Below, one piece after another: positions 8,616 through 17,306 of a DNA stretch of 64,000 bases. Positions within the stretch are counted from its first letter, which is position 1. The number at the start of each line of letters is the position of its first letter. The notes below the pieces were generated by a model. The model saw only the letters and a program-made list of their open reading frames with translations. It was not told the DNA's origin and searched no databases. This stretch comes from Microbacterium oleivorans (GTDB lineage: Bacteria; Actinomycetota; Actinomycetes; Actinomycetales; Microbacteriaceae): assembly GCF_013389665.1 (NCBI RefSeq), contig NZ_CP058316.1, positions 3,100,001-3,164,000 of the forward strand. Direction: 5' to 3'. The translations under genes and the position numbers were made by a program.

Positions 8616-9794
8616 GTGAGTATCCAGCCCCTCGACGCCCTCCCGCTCGAGACGCTGCGGAAGCGATCCAGCACGAAATGGCGATCGTTCCCGCACGACG
8701 TCATCCCGATGTTCGTCGCCGAGACCGACTTCGCCCTCGCCGAGCCGATCTCGCGCTCGCTTCGCGAGGCTGTCGAGATCGGTGACACCGGGTACACGCC
8801 GCCGCAGCCGGGGATCGCCGACGCCTTCGTCGGCTTCGCGCAGCGACGCTGGGGCTGGGACGTGGATCCTGCGCGCATCCGCTGGACCGGTGACGTGATG
8901 ATGGGCGTCGTCGAGCTCCTCCGCGCGACGGTGAGCCCGGGCGACCGCGTGGTGGTGAACCCTCCGGTGTACCCGCCGTTCTTCGACACGGTGGCCGAAG
9001 CGGGCGCCATCGTCGAGGAGGTGCCGCTGCGCGACACCGGCGGCGACTGGGAGCTCGACCTCGACGGCATCGAGCGGGCCCTGGCCGGGGGAGCGCGGGC
9101 CGTCCTGCTGTGCAACCCGCACAACCCGACCGGGACGGTGCACACTGCCGCTTCGCTGCGAGCTCTGGCCGGACTCGCGCACCGCTACGGCGCCGTCGTC
9201 ATCAGCGACGAGATCCACGGTCCCCTCGCGAGCAGCGACATCGTCTTCTCGCCTTTCCTGACGGTCTCCTCCGAGGCCGCCGAGGTCGGCTACGCCGTCA
9301 CCAGCGCGTCGAAGGCGTACAACCTCGCGGGGCTGAAGTGCGCGGTGATGGTCACCGCTTCGGAGGCGAATGCGGACGTGGTGCGGGGGCTGCCGTGGGA
9401 GGTGGAGTGGCGCACCGGACTATTCGGCGCGCTCACGACCATCGCCGCCTTCTCGGCGGAGTCGGACGCTTGGCTCGACGCGCTGCTCCTCCGCCTCGAC
9501 CTCAACCGGCGACTCCTCGCCGAACTGCTCGCCGAGCACCTGCCGCGGGCGCGTTACCGGCTGCCGCAGGCGGGGTTCCTGGCCTGGATCGACGTGTCCG
9601 ACTACGGCTGGGGCGACGACCCGGCCGATCCCATCCGCGAGGGCTCACGGGTCGCGCTGCACCACGGGCCCTTCTTCGGCGTGGAGGGGAACGGACACGT
9701 GCGGCTCAACTTCGGCTGCGGGCCCGACGTCCTCCGCGAGGCGGTCGCGCGGGTGGGCGAGTTCGCCCGCACGGCGGCGCTCAGCCGGGGCTGA
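8616..9794 (+). CDS. MalY/PatB-type PLP-dependent C-S lyase (cystathionine beta-lyase-like)
   Basis: Fold-type I aminotransferase-like enzyme expected to cleave C-S bonds of cystathionine or S-alkyl cysteines to give a thiol, pyruvate and ammonia. The N-terminal PMFVAETDFALAEPI and the CNPHNPTGTVH segment (near residue 170) are typical of the MalY/PatB branch. The PLP-binding Lys is in TSASKAYNLAGLK near residue 235, with the C-terminal carboxylate-binding Arg in HVRLNFGC. It has its own promoter after the suf terminator. Whether its sulfur chemistry is linked to Fe-S assembly is unknown; a separate methionine or cysteine metabolic role is equally likely. Confidence 0.85.
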   Translation: MSIQPLDALPLETLRKRSSTKWRSFPHDVIPMFVAETDFALAEPISRSLREAVEIGDTGYTPPQPGIADAFVGFAQRRWGWDVDPARIRWTGDVMMGVVELLRATVSPGDRVVVNPPVYPPFFDTVAEAGAIVEEVPLRDTGGDWELDLDGIERALAGGARAVLLCNPHNPTGTVHTAASLRALAGLAHRYGAVVISDEIHGPLASSDIVFSPFLTVSSEAAEVGYAVTSASKAYNLAGLKCAVMVTASEANADVVRGLPWEVEWRTGLFGALTTIAAFSAESDAWLDALLLRLDLNRRLLAELLAEHLPRARYRLPQAGFLAWIDVSDYGWGDDPADPIREGSRVALHHGPFFGVEGNGHVRLNFGCGPDVLREAVARVGEFARTAALSRG

Positions 9795-9804
9795 GACGAG
9801 CGGT

Positions 9805-10710
9805 TCAGTTCTCGGAGCGTCCCAGACGCCAGTAGCCCATGAACGCGACCGCCCGACGGTCGACGCCGACCGTGCCCACGAGGTGACGGCGCAGCGTCTT
9901 GATGGCGGACGCCTCTCCCGCCAACCAGGCGTACAACGGCGCCCGCTTGAGCGCCGCTCCGCCCTTGGCCGTCCGGGGGACCTCCCACAGGATGTCGGTG
10001 TCGACATCGATCTCCTCGACCTCGGCCCCGACCCCGGCGGGCGCGAGCCGCGCCGCGGCCTGCTCGACTGCCGCGACGAGGTGTGCGTGGCGTTCGGTCT
10101 CGCTCGTCCGCGCGGCCAGCATGAGGTCGAACCCCGGATGCCGCGGGAGGTAGCCCAGGTCGCCCGTGCTGGGCACCTCCAGTACCACGGTGCCGCGGGC
10201 CTCGGGAGGGAGCTGCTCGAGGATCACGGCGATCGCGGGTGCCGCGGTCTCATCGCCCGCGAGGAGGATCGCATCGGTGTCGGCCGGGGGGACGAAATCG
10301 ATGCCGTAGTTGACACCGGTGTGCGCGGTCGTCGGCGCCAGGATCAGCACTTCGTCACCGACGCGGGCCCCGGCGATCCAGGCCGACGCCGGTCCGACGA
10401 CGTCGTGCGCGACCATGTCGATGTCGACCTCGCCCGCGGCGGCGCGGACCGCGCGAGTCGTGTAGGTGCGCATGACCGGTCGGGCCTCGACCGGCAGAGC
10501 CCGCCACCGGTCGTACCAGTCGTCGCCGGTGGGCATGTCGTCGATGGATGCCGTCTCGGTCGGGAACAGCACCTTGACCCGCTGATCGAAGCCGGGGTCG
10601 CCGTAGGAGGCCAGCGCCGCGTCACGGAACGTGAATCGGCGGAAGCTCGGCGTCAGATCGGTGATGGCGGCGACGGGCGCGCGGAAGAAGTCGAGGGGTT
10701 TGCGAGTCAC
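9805..10710 (-). CDS. Siderophore-interacting protein (FAD-binding ferric-siderophore reductase, SIP family)
   Basis: 301-residue flavoprotein of the ViuB/SIP family, which reduces Fe(III)-siderophores in the cytosol to release iron. The N-terminal FAD domain has the RTYTTRAVR segment near residue 80, matching the RxYTxR flavin motif. The C-terminal domain contains the pyridine-nucleotide binding segment ILLAGDETAAPAIAVILEQL near residue 150. It is the last gene of the siderophore uptake operon, 13 nt after the ATPase gene, which fits release of iron after import. Confidence 0.88.
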   Translation of the reverse strand: MTRKPLDFFRAPVAAITDLTPSFRRFTFRDAALASYGDPGFDQRVKVLFPTETASIDDMPTGDDWYDRWRALPVEARPVMRTYTTRAVRAAAGEVDIDMVAHDVVGPASAWIAGARVGDEVLILAPTTAHTGVNYGIDFVPPADTDAILLAGDETAAPAIAVILEQLPPEARGTVVLEVPSTGDLGYLPRHPGFDLMLAARTSETERHAHLVAAVEQAAARLAPAGVGAEVEEIDVDTDILWEVPRTAKGGAALKRAPLYAWLAGEASAIKTLRRHLVGTVGVDRRAVAFMGYWRLGRSEN

Positions 10711-10723
10711 GAGTCACTCCAGG

Positions 10724-11566
10724 TCAGACGACGGTGCAGCCGTCGTCGTCGGTCGGCGGTTGAACCGCGGGGACGTGGTGGCGGCCGATCGGCAGCACGA
10801 GCGGGCGCCCGGTCAACGGGTCGGGGATGACGCGGCTGTCGAGTCCGAACACCGCTGCGACGGTCTCCGCGGTGAGGACCGATGACGGGTCGCCCGCAGC
10901 ATAGAGACGCCCCGATGCCATCGCCACGAGGTGGTCGGCGTAGCGCGCGGCCAGATTCAGGTCGTGCAGCACCATGACGATCGTCGTCCCACGGGTGCGG
11001 TTGAGATCGGTGAGCAGATCGAGGACGTCGATCTGGTGGCTGACGTCGAGGAACGTCGTCGGCTCGTCGAGGAGCAACACGTCGGTCTGCTGAGCGAGTG
11101 CCATCGCGATCCACACCCGCTGGCGCTGACCTCCCGAGAGCTCGTCGACAGAACGGTCGGCGAGGGCGGCGGTGTCGGTCGTCTCGAGGGCGTGCGCCAC
11201 CGCCTCGTCGTCGGCGCGCGTCCAGCGGGCCAGTGGTCCGTGATGCGGGGTGCGGCCCCGGCTGACGAGATCGGCGACCGCGATGCCCTCCGGGGCGATG
11301 AGGGACTGCGGCAGCAGACCGAGATCACGCGCCACCTGCCGGGTCGGCAGCCGGTGGATGTCGCGGCCGTCGAGGAGAACTTGTCCGGTGCGCGGTGCCA
11401 GCAGGCGCGCCATCGACTTCAGCAGCGTGGACTTGCCGCATGCGTTCGCGCCGACGATCGCGGTGATTCGTCCGCCGGGCACTTCGAGGTCGAGGTCGTC
11501 GACGATGGTGCGATCGCCGTAGCCGAGCCGGACGCCGCTGGCCCGGAGGGTGCGGTCCGCGGTCAT
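10724..11566 (-). CDS. Siderophore ABC transporter ATP-binding protein (FepC/FecE type)
   Basis: 280-residue ATPase powering Fe-siderophore import. It has Walker A GANACGKST near residue 40, signature LSGGQRQRVWIAMALAQ near residue 140, Walker B VLLLDEPTTFLD near residue 162 and switch His in VMVLHDLN. These are typical of the iron-siderophore importer family. The ATG at 11566 overlaps the preceding permease stop by four bases, so the much longer upstream frame (to 12349) is a shadow. No defects are visible. Confidence 0.95.
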   Translation of the reverse strand: MTADRTLRASGVRLGYGDRTIVDDLDLEVPGGRITAIVGANACGKSTLLKSMARLLAPRTGQVLLDGRDIHRLPTRQVARDLGLLPQSLIAPEGIAVADLVSRGRTPHHGPLARWTRADDEAVAHALETTDTAALADRSVDELSGGQRQRVWIAMALAQQTDVLLLDEPTTFLDVSHQIDVLDLLTDLNRTRGTTIVMVLHDLNLAARYADHLVAMASGRLYAAGDPSSVLTAETVAAVFGLDSRVIPDPLTGRPLVLPIGRHHVPAVQPPTDDDGCTVV

Positions 11567-12612
11567 AGTGAGCCTCCCGAACGGCTGCTGCGGATGAGCA
11601 GGAAGATGAGATAGGGCGCGCCGAGAACGCCGGTCACGACGCCCACGGGCAGCCGGAGCCCGAGCAGATACTGCGCGGTGAGGTCGGCGACGAGGACGAG
11701 CAGCGAGCCGAACAGCCCCGCCGCGAGCACGGGTGATCCCACGGGGCCGAGCATGCGTGCCGCGATCGGGCCCGAGAGGAACGCGACGAACGATATGGGG
11801 CCGGCAGCAGCGGTCGCAAAGGCCAAGAGAGCTACGGCCGCGACGATCAGGAGGATGCGACGGCGTTCGACGGGCACGCCCAGAGCGGATGCGGTGTCGT
11901 CGCCCAGCCGCATGAGCTCGAGGTCGCGCGTGAGCCACAGCAGCGCCGGGACGACGACGATCATCGCGAGAGCGAGGGGGACGGCTTGGCTCCACGACGC
12001 GCCGTTGAGGTTGCCGGTGATCCAGCGCATCGCGGCCTGAAGGTCCCACTCGGCCGCGCGCGAGAGCACGTAGGACACGACGCTGTTGAAGATCGCGGCG
12101 ACGCCGATGCCGATGAGGATGAAGCGGGCACCCGCACCGCCGTCCTTGTAGGCGAGCAGGTAGATCGTCAGCGCCGTCACGAGAGCCGCGACCGTGGCCA
12201 ACAGCGACACTCCCGTCTCGCTGAGCGACAGGAACACGATGCCGACCACAGCAGCCGCACTGGCGCCGGCGTTGATGCCGATGATGTCGGGGCTGGCCAG
12301 GGGGTTCCGGAGCATCGTCTGGAAGACGGCGCCCCCCATGCCGAAGCACAGGCCCGTGAGCAACGCGACGGTGGCGCGGGGCAGGCGGAGCTCACCTACT
12401 GTGAACGAGGCGCCGGGCACGGTCTGACCGGTGATGACTCCCCACACCTCGGCGGGGGAGTAGAAGGTCTGACCGACCATGAGCGAGACGGCATACGCCA
12501 CGATGACACCCGTGAGCAGGCCGCCGACGACGAGCCGACGGCGCAGTGCACGTCGACGCCGACCGGCCGAGACCACATCGATCGTCGAGGGAGCGGAGGT
12601 GGTCGCGCTCAC
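11563..12612 (-). CDS. Siderophore ABC transporter permease (FecCD family), second copy
   Basis: 349-residue inner-membrane permease of the FecCD/BtuC type with about nine or ten helices. Conserved elements include the RLPRATVALLTG segment near residue 78, QTMLRNPLASPDIIGINAG near residue 105 and the C-terminal LGAPYLIFLLIR. The GTG at 12612 overlaps the stop of the other permease by four bases (GTGA), consistent with equimolar synthesis of a heterodimeric channel. The coding frame upstream to 12873 is rejected. Confidence 0.94.
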   Translation of the reverse strand: MSATTSAPSTIDVVSAGRRRRALRRRLVVGGLLTGVIVAYAVSLMVGQTFYSPAEVWGVITGQTVPGASFTVGELRLPRATVALLTGLCFGMGGAVFQTMLRNPLASPDIIGINAGASAAAVVGIVFLSLSETGVSLLATVAALVTALTIYLLAYKDGGAGARFILIGIGVAAIFNSVVSYVLSRAAEWDLQAAMRWITGNLNGASWSQAVPLALAMIVVVPALLWLTRDLELMRLGDDTASALGVPVERRRILLIVAAVALLAFATAAAGPISFVAFLSGPIAARMLGPVGSPVLAAGLFGSLLVLVADLTAQYLLGLRLPVGVVTGVLGAPYLIFLLIRSSRSGGSL

Positions 12613-13655
12613 AGGGCACGCATCTTCTGGCGGCGGACGATCGCGATGAAGAACGGTGCGCCGATCAGCGCGGTCACGATCCCGACCTCGACCTCTTGCG
12701 GGCGTGCGACGACGCGACCGACCACATCGGCGACGATCAGCAGCCCGCCGCCCACGAGCGCCGAGACCGGGAGGAGCCAGCGGTGGTCGGGTCCCACGAG
12801 AAGGCGGCAGATGTGGGGGACGATGAGCCCCACGAAGCCGATCGGGCCGGCGACAGCGGTCGCGGCGCCGCACAGGATGACGGCACCGAGAGCGGAGATG
12901 AGTCGGGCCGTGCGCACGCGCTCGCCGAGACCCGCGGCGAGCTCGTCGCCGAGCGCGAGGGAGTTCAACGCTCCGGCGGCGGCGATGCAGATGAGCGCGC
13001 CCACTGCGAGGAAGGGCAGGACGAGGAGGATCTTCTCGGTCGTGGCGCCGCCGACTCCGCCGATCTGCCAGAAGCGGAAGACGCTCATCACATCGATCCG
13101 CGGGAGCAGGATCGCGCTGATCAGCGAGGTGAAGGCGACGGCGCTCGCCGCCCCCGCCAGTGCGAGCTTGAGCGGGCTGGCACCTCCGCGTCCGAGCGAG
13201 CCGATGGTGTAGACGAAGACCGCGGCCACGGCGGCCCCGAGCATCGCCAGCCAGATGTAGCCGAAGGCGCTCGTGATGCCGAAGAACGCCAGACCGATCA
13301 CGACGGCCAGCGACGCGCCGCCGTTGATGCCGAGGATCTGCGGGTCGGCGAGCGGGTTGCGCGTGATGCCCTGCATGACGGCTCCGGCGACGGCGAGGGC
13401 GGCGCCGACGATGAGAGCCAGGAGGGTCCGCGGCACGCGCTTGGCGACGGCCGCCGCCGAAGCCGTGTCGATGTCGCCCGAAAGACCGGCGACGATGTCG
13501 CCGATCCCGACCGCGCGCGTGCCGAAGGTGACCGACACCACGCTCGCGACGAGGACGCCCACGATCAGGACCGCGAGCCAGACGACCCGCCGCCGCGAGC
13601 CTCGTCGAGACGACGCGGTCGCGGCGGCGGGTGCGGTCACTGCGGAGACGCTCAT
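12609..13655 (-). CDS. Siderophore ABC transporter permease (FecCD family), first copy
   Basis: 348-residue permease, paralogous to its downstream neighbour. It has RVPRTLLALIVGAALAVAG near residue 75, QGITRNPLADPQILGINGG near residue 98, the coupling region VGPDHRWLLP, and LIGAPFFIAIVRR at the C-terminus. The ATG at 13655 lies 25 nt after the binding-protein stop and lacks a clear ribosome site, so the exact start is uncertain. With the second permease it should form the membrane channel for a ferric siderophore. Confidence 0.93.
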   Translation of the reverse strand: MSVSAVTAPAAATASSRRGSRRRVVWLAVLIVGVLVASVVSVTFGTRAVGIGDIVAGLSGDIDTASAAAVAKRVPRTLLALIVGAALAVAGAVMQGITRNPLADPQILGINGGASLAVVIGLAFFGITSAFGYIWLAMLGAAVAAVFVYTIGSLGRGGASPLKLALAGAASAVAFTSLISAILLPRIDVMSVFRFWQIGGVGGATTEKILLVLPFLAVGALICIAAAGALNSLALGDELAAGLGERVRTARLISALGAVILCGAATAVAGPIGFVGLIVPHICRLLVGPDHRWLLPVSALVGGGLLIVADVVGRVVARPQEVEVGIVTALIGAPFFIAIVRRQKMRAL

Positions 13656-13680
13656 GGCATCCGCAGCGCGTGGGGTCGCA

Positions 13681-14721
13681 TCAGGAGGCGGCCTTCTGCG
13701 CTGCCGCGCCGATGAGGTCGACGTACTCGGCCGTGAGCGGGTCGGCGATCGACAGCGGACTCGGGTTGGCCGCCGCCGCGAGCGGGGCATTGGACGAGGG
13801 CAGCACGACGACAGCACCGGAGGCCACGGCGGGGATGCGCGAGAGCAGCGGGTCGGCCTGCATCGCGGCGAGCGTCGTGTCGTCGCCGTAGGTCACGAGC
13901 ACCTGCAGGTCGTCGAATCGCTCGATCTCCTCGGAGCTGTTGACGATCCAGAACTGGTCGGTGCTCTGCGACTGCTCCGCAACGGTCGCAGCCGGAACGA
14001 GTCCGAGGTCTTCGAGGAAGAGCGGGCGGGGGTCCTCGGTCGAGTAGAAGCCGACCTGGCTCAAGTCCGTCGCGTCGAAGGAGCTGAACAGCGAGGTCTT
14101 GCCGGCGATCTCGGGGTAGGCGCCGGCGAGGTCGCCCAGCTGCGCGGTGAGGTCGTCGACGAGAGCCTCGGCTTCGTCCGCCATGCCGAGGGCGGTGCCG
14201 TTGAGGATCGTGAGCTCCTGCCAGCTCGTTCCCCAGGCGATGTCGGGGTAGGCGACGACGGGGGCGATCTTGCTCAGCGTGTCGTAGTCGTCCTGCGTCA
14301 GCCCGGAGTAGGCGGCCAGGATCACGTCGGGCTGCGTGTCGGCGACGGCCTCGAAGTCGATGCCCTCGGCCTCGTCGAAGAGGACGGGGGTCTCGGCGCC
14401 GAGCTCGTCGAGCTTGTCCTCGACCCAGGGCAGGACGCCGTCGCCGTCGTCGTCGCCCCAGGTGACGGCGGGCATGCCGACCGGGACGACGCCGAGCGCC
14501 AGCGCCGCTTCCTGATTGCCCCACGAGACCGTGGCGACGCGCTCGGGCTTGGACGCGATGGTGGTCTCGCCGAACGCGTGCTCGACGGTCACGGGGAACG
14601 CGTCGGCGGACGCGCCGCCCGAGGCCGCGGGGGCGTCGGCAGGAGCGGCCGCGGAGCCGCAGCCGGTCAGGAGTAGGGCGGCTGCGACGAGCGTCGCGGC
14701 CGCTGTGCGGAAACGGGGCAC
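13681..14721 (-). CDS. Iron-siderophore substrate-binding lipoprotein (FecB/FhuD type)
   Basis: 346-residue extracytoplasmic binding protein. The signal peptide ends in a lipobox LLTGC near residue 21, so it is lipid-anchored outside the membrane. The mature part has the class III helical-backbone binding fold, with RVATVSWGNQEAALALGVVPVGM near residues 60-83 and EAVADTQPDVILA near residue 125. The GTG at 14721 follows GGAGGACCC. It is the first gene of the operon and sits just downstream of an IdeR/DtxR-like operator, so iron-repressed expression is expected. The chemical class of siderophore cannot be told from the sequence. Confidence 0.94.
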   Translation of the reverse strand: MPRFRTAAATLVAAALLLTGCGSAAAPADAPAASGGASADAFPVTVEHAFGETTIASKPERVATVSWGNQEAALALGVVPVGMPAVTWGDDDGDGVLPWVEDKLDELGAETPVLFDEAEGIDFEAVADTQPDVILAAYSGLTQDDYDTLSKIAPVVAYPDIAWGTSWQELTILNGTALGMADEAEALVDDLTAQLGDLAGAYPEIAGKTSLFSSFDATDLSQVGFYSTEDPRPLFLEDLGLVPAATVAEQSQSTDQFWIVNSSEEIERFDDLQVLVTYGDDTTLAAMQADPLLSRIPAVASGAVVVLPSSNAPLAAAANPSPLSIADPLTAEYVDLIGAAAQKAAS

Positions 14722-14744
14722 GGGTCCTCCAGGGAAGAGGCGAG

Positions 14745-14763
14745 TAAGGGCAGGCTTACTTTA
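14745..14763 (-). promoter_or_regulatory. IdeR/DtxR-like iron box overlapping the siderophore operon promoter
   Basis: The minus strand reads TAAAGTAAGCCTGCCCTTA, matching 16 of 19 positions of the known IdeR/DtxR consensus TWAGGTWAGSCTWACCTWA. It overlaps a -10-like TAAAGT (14758-14763), with a TTGGCG (14782-14787) 18 nt further upstream as a -35. Binding would therefore block the promoter. The binding-protein start is 23 nt downstream. Confidence 0.8.
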
Positions 14764-14812
14764 TGTCGCGTTGCCCCGGGGCGCCAATCCACTGCAGTCG
14801 GGCTGAAGGTGT

Positions 14813-14832
14813 CGGCGACCCGAGGGTCACCG
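14813..14832 (-). terminator. Possible terminator at the end of bioY
   Basis: 9-bp stem with one G-T pair (14813-14821 with 14824-14832) overlapping the bioY stop codon. It is short-looped and only weakly supported. Confidence 0.3.
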
Positions 14833-15456
14833 GCGGGTGCGTCGGTCGACCCCTCGGACGAGCGCCCAGGCGGCCGGCACCAGCAGCGCTGCGGCCGCCG
14901 CCTTGATGATGCCCGGCACGATGAACGGCCAGACCCCGGCGTCGAGCACGCCCGCGAGGGTGACCTGCTGACCGAGGACCGCGCCGAGAATCGCCGCCAT
15001 GTACGGGACGCCCACGAGGAACGGGATCACCGATGCCCCGACGAAACCGACGAACGCGAGAACGGGCCGGCGGTCCCAGGCTCGCTCCGCGAACCAGCCG
15101 GCGGCATAGGCCGCGGGGATGAAGCCGAGGACGAATCCGAACGACGGAGCCAGGACATAGGCGGGACCGGCGATCGGCCCGGCGAAGACGGGCGCACCGG
15201 CGAGGCCCACGAGGAGATAGGCGGTCAGGGCCGCGGCGCCGCGTCGCGCGCCGAGCGCTGCACCGACCACGATGACGCCGAGCGTCTGGCCGGTGATGGG
15301 AATCGGGCCGATGAAGAACGACACCTTCGCGAGAAGGGCGACCAGTGCGACGCCGGTGAGAACGAGCGCCGCGTCGACGGCGACCGCGCGAGCGCGGGTC
15401 GAGGGGCGGCCGACGACATCGGCGAGGACGCGGCGGCTGGGGGCGGCGAGGGACAT
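14827..15456 (-). CDS. bioY: Biotin transporter substrate-binding subunit BioY
   Basis: 209-residue integral-membrane S-component of an ECF-type biotin importer, with about six helices. Family marks are PIPITGQTLGVIVVGAALGARRG near residue 50 and the GPAYVLAPSFGFVLGFIPAA segment near residue 95. The ATG at 15456 has AAGGAG five bases upstream, so the longer frame to 15816 is rejected. No BioM/BioN energising subunits lie next to it; it may work alone or share an ECF module encoded elsewhere. It is upstream of the siderophore operon on the same strand but separated by that operon's own promoter. Confidence 0.93.
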   Translation of the reverse strand: MSLAAPSRRVLADVVGRPSTRARAVAVDAALVLTGVALVALLAKVSFFIGPIPITGQTLGVIVVGAALGARRGAAALTAYLLVGLAGAPVFAGPIAGPAYVLAPSFGFVLGFIPAAYAAGWFAERAWDRRPVLAFVGFVGASVIPFLVGVPYMAAILGAVLGQQVTLAGVLDAGVWPFIVPGIIKAAAAALLVPAAWALVRGVDRRTRR

Positions 15457-15638
15457 GGGACTCCTTCGGGTCGTTCGACTCGGCACGTCGCGGAGCCGCG
15501 GGATCAGCCTAGGGCGGGGTCCTGGCGAGCCCCGTTGGCGCGCAGGCACAAAGGAACACGGCATCCGTTGTGAAAGACGTCTCGACCCGGTCGGCAACCC
15601 TGACGGCCGAGCCGCGGCGCGCCGCACGAGACCCGGGC

Positions 15639-15644
15639 TAGAAT
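15639..15644 (+). promoter_or_regulatory. -10 element of the ABC-F gene
   Basis: TAGAAT about 54 nt upstream of the ABC-F start; no clear -35. The rest of the 241-nt bioY/ABC-F spacer shows nothing I can assign. Confidence 0.4.
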
Positions 15645-15697
15645 AGGAGGCTGGCCGTTCGGCCGCTTCCCCTGTCCTCGACGATTGGACGATCGCT

Positions 15698-17296
15698 GTG
15701 CTCGCCGTGCACGACCTCGAAATCCGCGTGGGTGCGCGCACGCTGATGTCGGACGTGTCGTTCCGCGTCTCCGATGGCGACAAGATCGGCCTCGTCGGCC
15801 GCAACGGAGCCGGCAAGACGACGCTGACGAAGGTGCTCGCGGGCGACCTGCTCCCCAGCGACGGCAGGGTCGACCGCTCCGGCGAACTCGGCTACCTGCC
15901 GCAGGACCCGCGTTCGGGCGACCCCGAGATGCTCGCCCGCACGCGCATCCTCGACGCCCGCGGGCTCGGCACGATCGCCCTGCAGATGCACGAGGCGTCG
16001 TTGGACATGGGGTCGGACGACCCGGCCGTCGCCGCCAAGGCGATGCGGCGCTACGGCAATCTCACCGAGCGCTTCGAAGCTCTGGGCGGATACACCGCCG
16101 AGGCTGAGGCGGCGTCGATCGCCCACAACCTCTCCCTCCCCGATCGCATCCTCGATCAGCCGCTCAAGACGCTCTCGGGCGGCCAGCGCCGACGGATCGA
16201 GCTCGCGCGCATCCTCTTCTCCGACGCGCAGACGATGATCCTCGACGAGCCGACCAACCACCTGGACGCCGACAGCGTCGTCTGGCTGCGCGAGTTCCTC
16301 AAGGGCTACAAGGGCGGGCTCATCGTCATCAGCCACGACGTGGAACTCGTGGGCGAGACGGTGAACCGGGTCTTCTATCTCGACGCGATGCGTCAGGTGA
16401 TCGACGTCTACAACATGAACTGGAAGAACTACCTGCGTCAGCGGGTCGCCGACGAGGAGCGCCGCAAGAAGGAGCGCTCGAACATCGAGAAGAAGGCGTC
16501 GGCTCTGCAGCTGCAGGCCGCGCGCTTCGGAGCGAAAGCGTCGAAGGCCGCCGCGGCCCATCAGATGGTGGCGCGCGCGGAGAAGATGCTCTCGGGCCTC
16601 GAGGACGTGCGCCAGGAGGATCGCGTCGCGAAGCTCCGTTTCCCCAAGCCGGCGCCCTGCGGCAAGACGCCGCTGATGGCGTCGGGGCTGTCGAAGTCCT
16701 ACGGGTCCCTCGAGATCTTCACGGACGTCGATCTCGCCGTCGATCGCGGATCGAAGGTCGTCGTGCTCGGCCTGAACGGTGCGGGAAAGACGACGCTCCT
16801 GCGGATGCTCGCAGGTGTCGACAAGCCCGATACGGGCCAGCTCGAACCCGGCCACGGCCTGAAGATCGGCTATTACGCGCAGGAGCACGAGAATCTCGAC
16901 GTGAACCGGTCGGTGCTCGAGAACATGATGTCTTCGGCGCCGGACATCACGCAGGTCGAAGCGCGGAAGGTGCTCGGGTCGTTCCTGTTCACCGGTGACG
17001 ACGTGCTCAAGCCGGCCGGCGTGCTCTCGGGTGGCGAGAAGACACGGCTGTCGCTTGCGACGCTCGTCGTCTCCAGCGCGAATCTGCTCCTGCTCGACGA
17101 GCCCACCAACAACCTCGATCCGGCCTCGCGCGACGAGATCCTCGGCGCTCTGGCGCACTACGAGGGCGCCGTCGTGCTCGTGTCGCACGACGAGGGCGCG
17201 GTCGAGGCCCTGAACCCCGAGCGGGTGCTGATCCTGCCCGACGGCGTCGAGGACATCTGGGGCCGCGACTACCTCGACCTCATCACGCTCGCCTGA
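15698..17296 (+). CDS. ABC-F family ribosome-associated ATPase
   Basis: 532-residue soluble protein with two ABC nucleotide-binding domains and no membrane segments, the ABC-F layout. Domain 1 has GRNGAGKTT near residue 35 and LSGGQRRRIELARIL near residue 160. Domain 2 has GLNGAGKTT near residue 350 and LSGGEKTRLSLATLV near residue 440. Both Walker B motifs carry DEPTNHLD/DEPTNNLD. A basic, Glu/Lys/Arg-rich interdomain linker (residues about 245-300) matches the P-site tRNA interaction motif region. Members act on the translating ribosome; some give antibiotic resistance. This one is more likely a housekeeping member, but that is inference. Confidence 0.93.
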   Translation: MLAVHDLEIRVGARTLMSDVSFRVSDGDKIGLVGRNGAGKTTLTKVLAGDLLPSDGRVDRSGELGYLPQDPRSGDPEMLARTRILDARGLGTIALQMHEASLDMGSDDPAVAAKAMRRYGNLTERFEALGGYTAEAEAASIAHNLSLPDRILDQPLKTLSGGQRRRIELARILFSDAQTMILDEPTNHLDADSVVWLREFLKGYKGGLIVISHDVELVGETVNRVFYLDAMRQVIDVYNMNWKNYLRQRVADEERRKKERSNIEKKASALQLQAARFGAKASKAAAAHQMVARAEKMLSGLEDVRQEDRVAKLRFPKPAPCGKTPLMASGLSKSYGSLEIFTDVDLAVDRGSKVVVLGLNGAGKTTLLRMLAGVDKPDTGQLEPGHGLKIGYYAQEHENLDVNRSVLENMMSSAPDITQVEARKVLGSFLFTGDDVLKPAGVLSGGEKTRLSLATLVVSSANLLLLDEPTNNLDPASRDEILGALAHYEGAVVLVSHDEGAVEALNPERVLILPDGVEDIWGRDYLDLITLA

Positions 17297-17306
17297 GCCG
17301 CGAAGC

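Noticed and set aside
15551..15575. Imperfect inverted repeat (ACGG-CAT-CCGT) upstream of bioY as a BioQ/BirA-type operator
   Set aside because: The arms are only four bases plus an imperfect extension and do not match a known biotin operator well.
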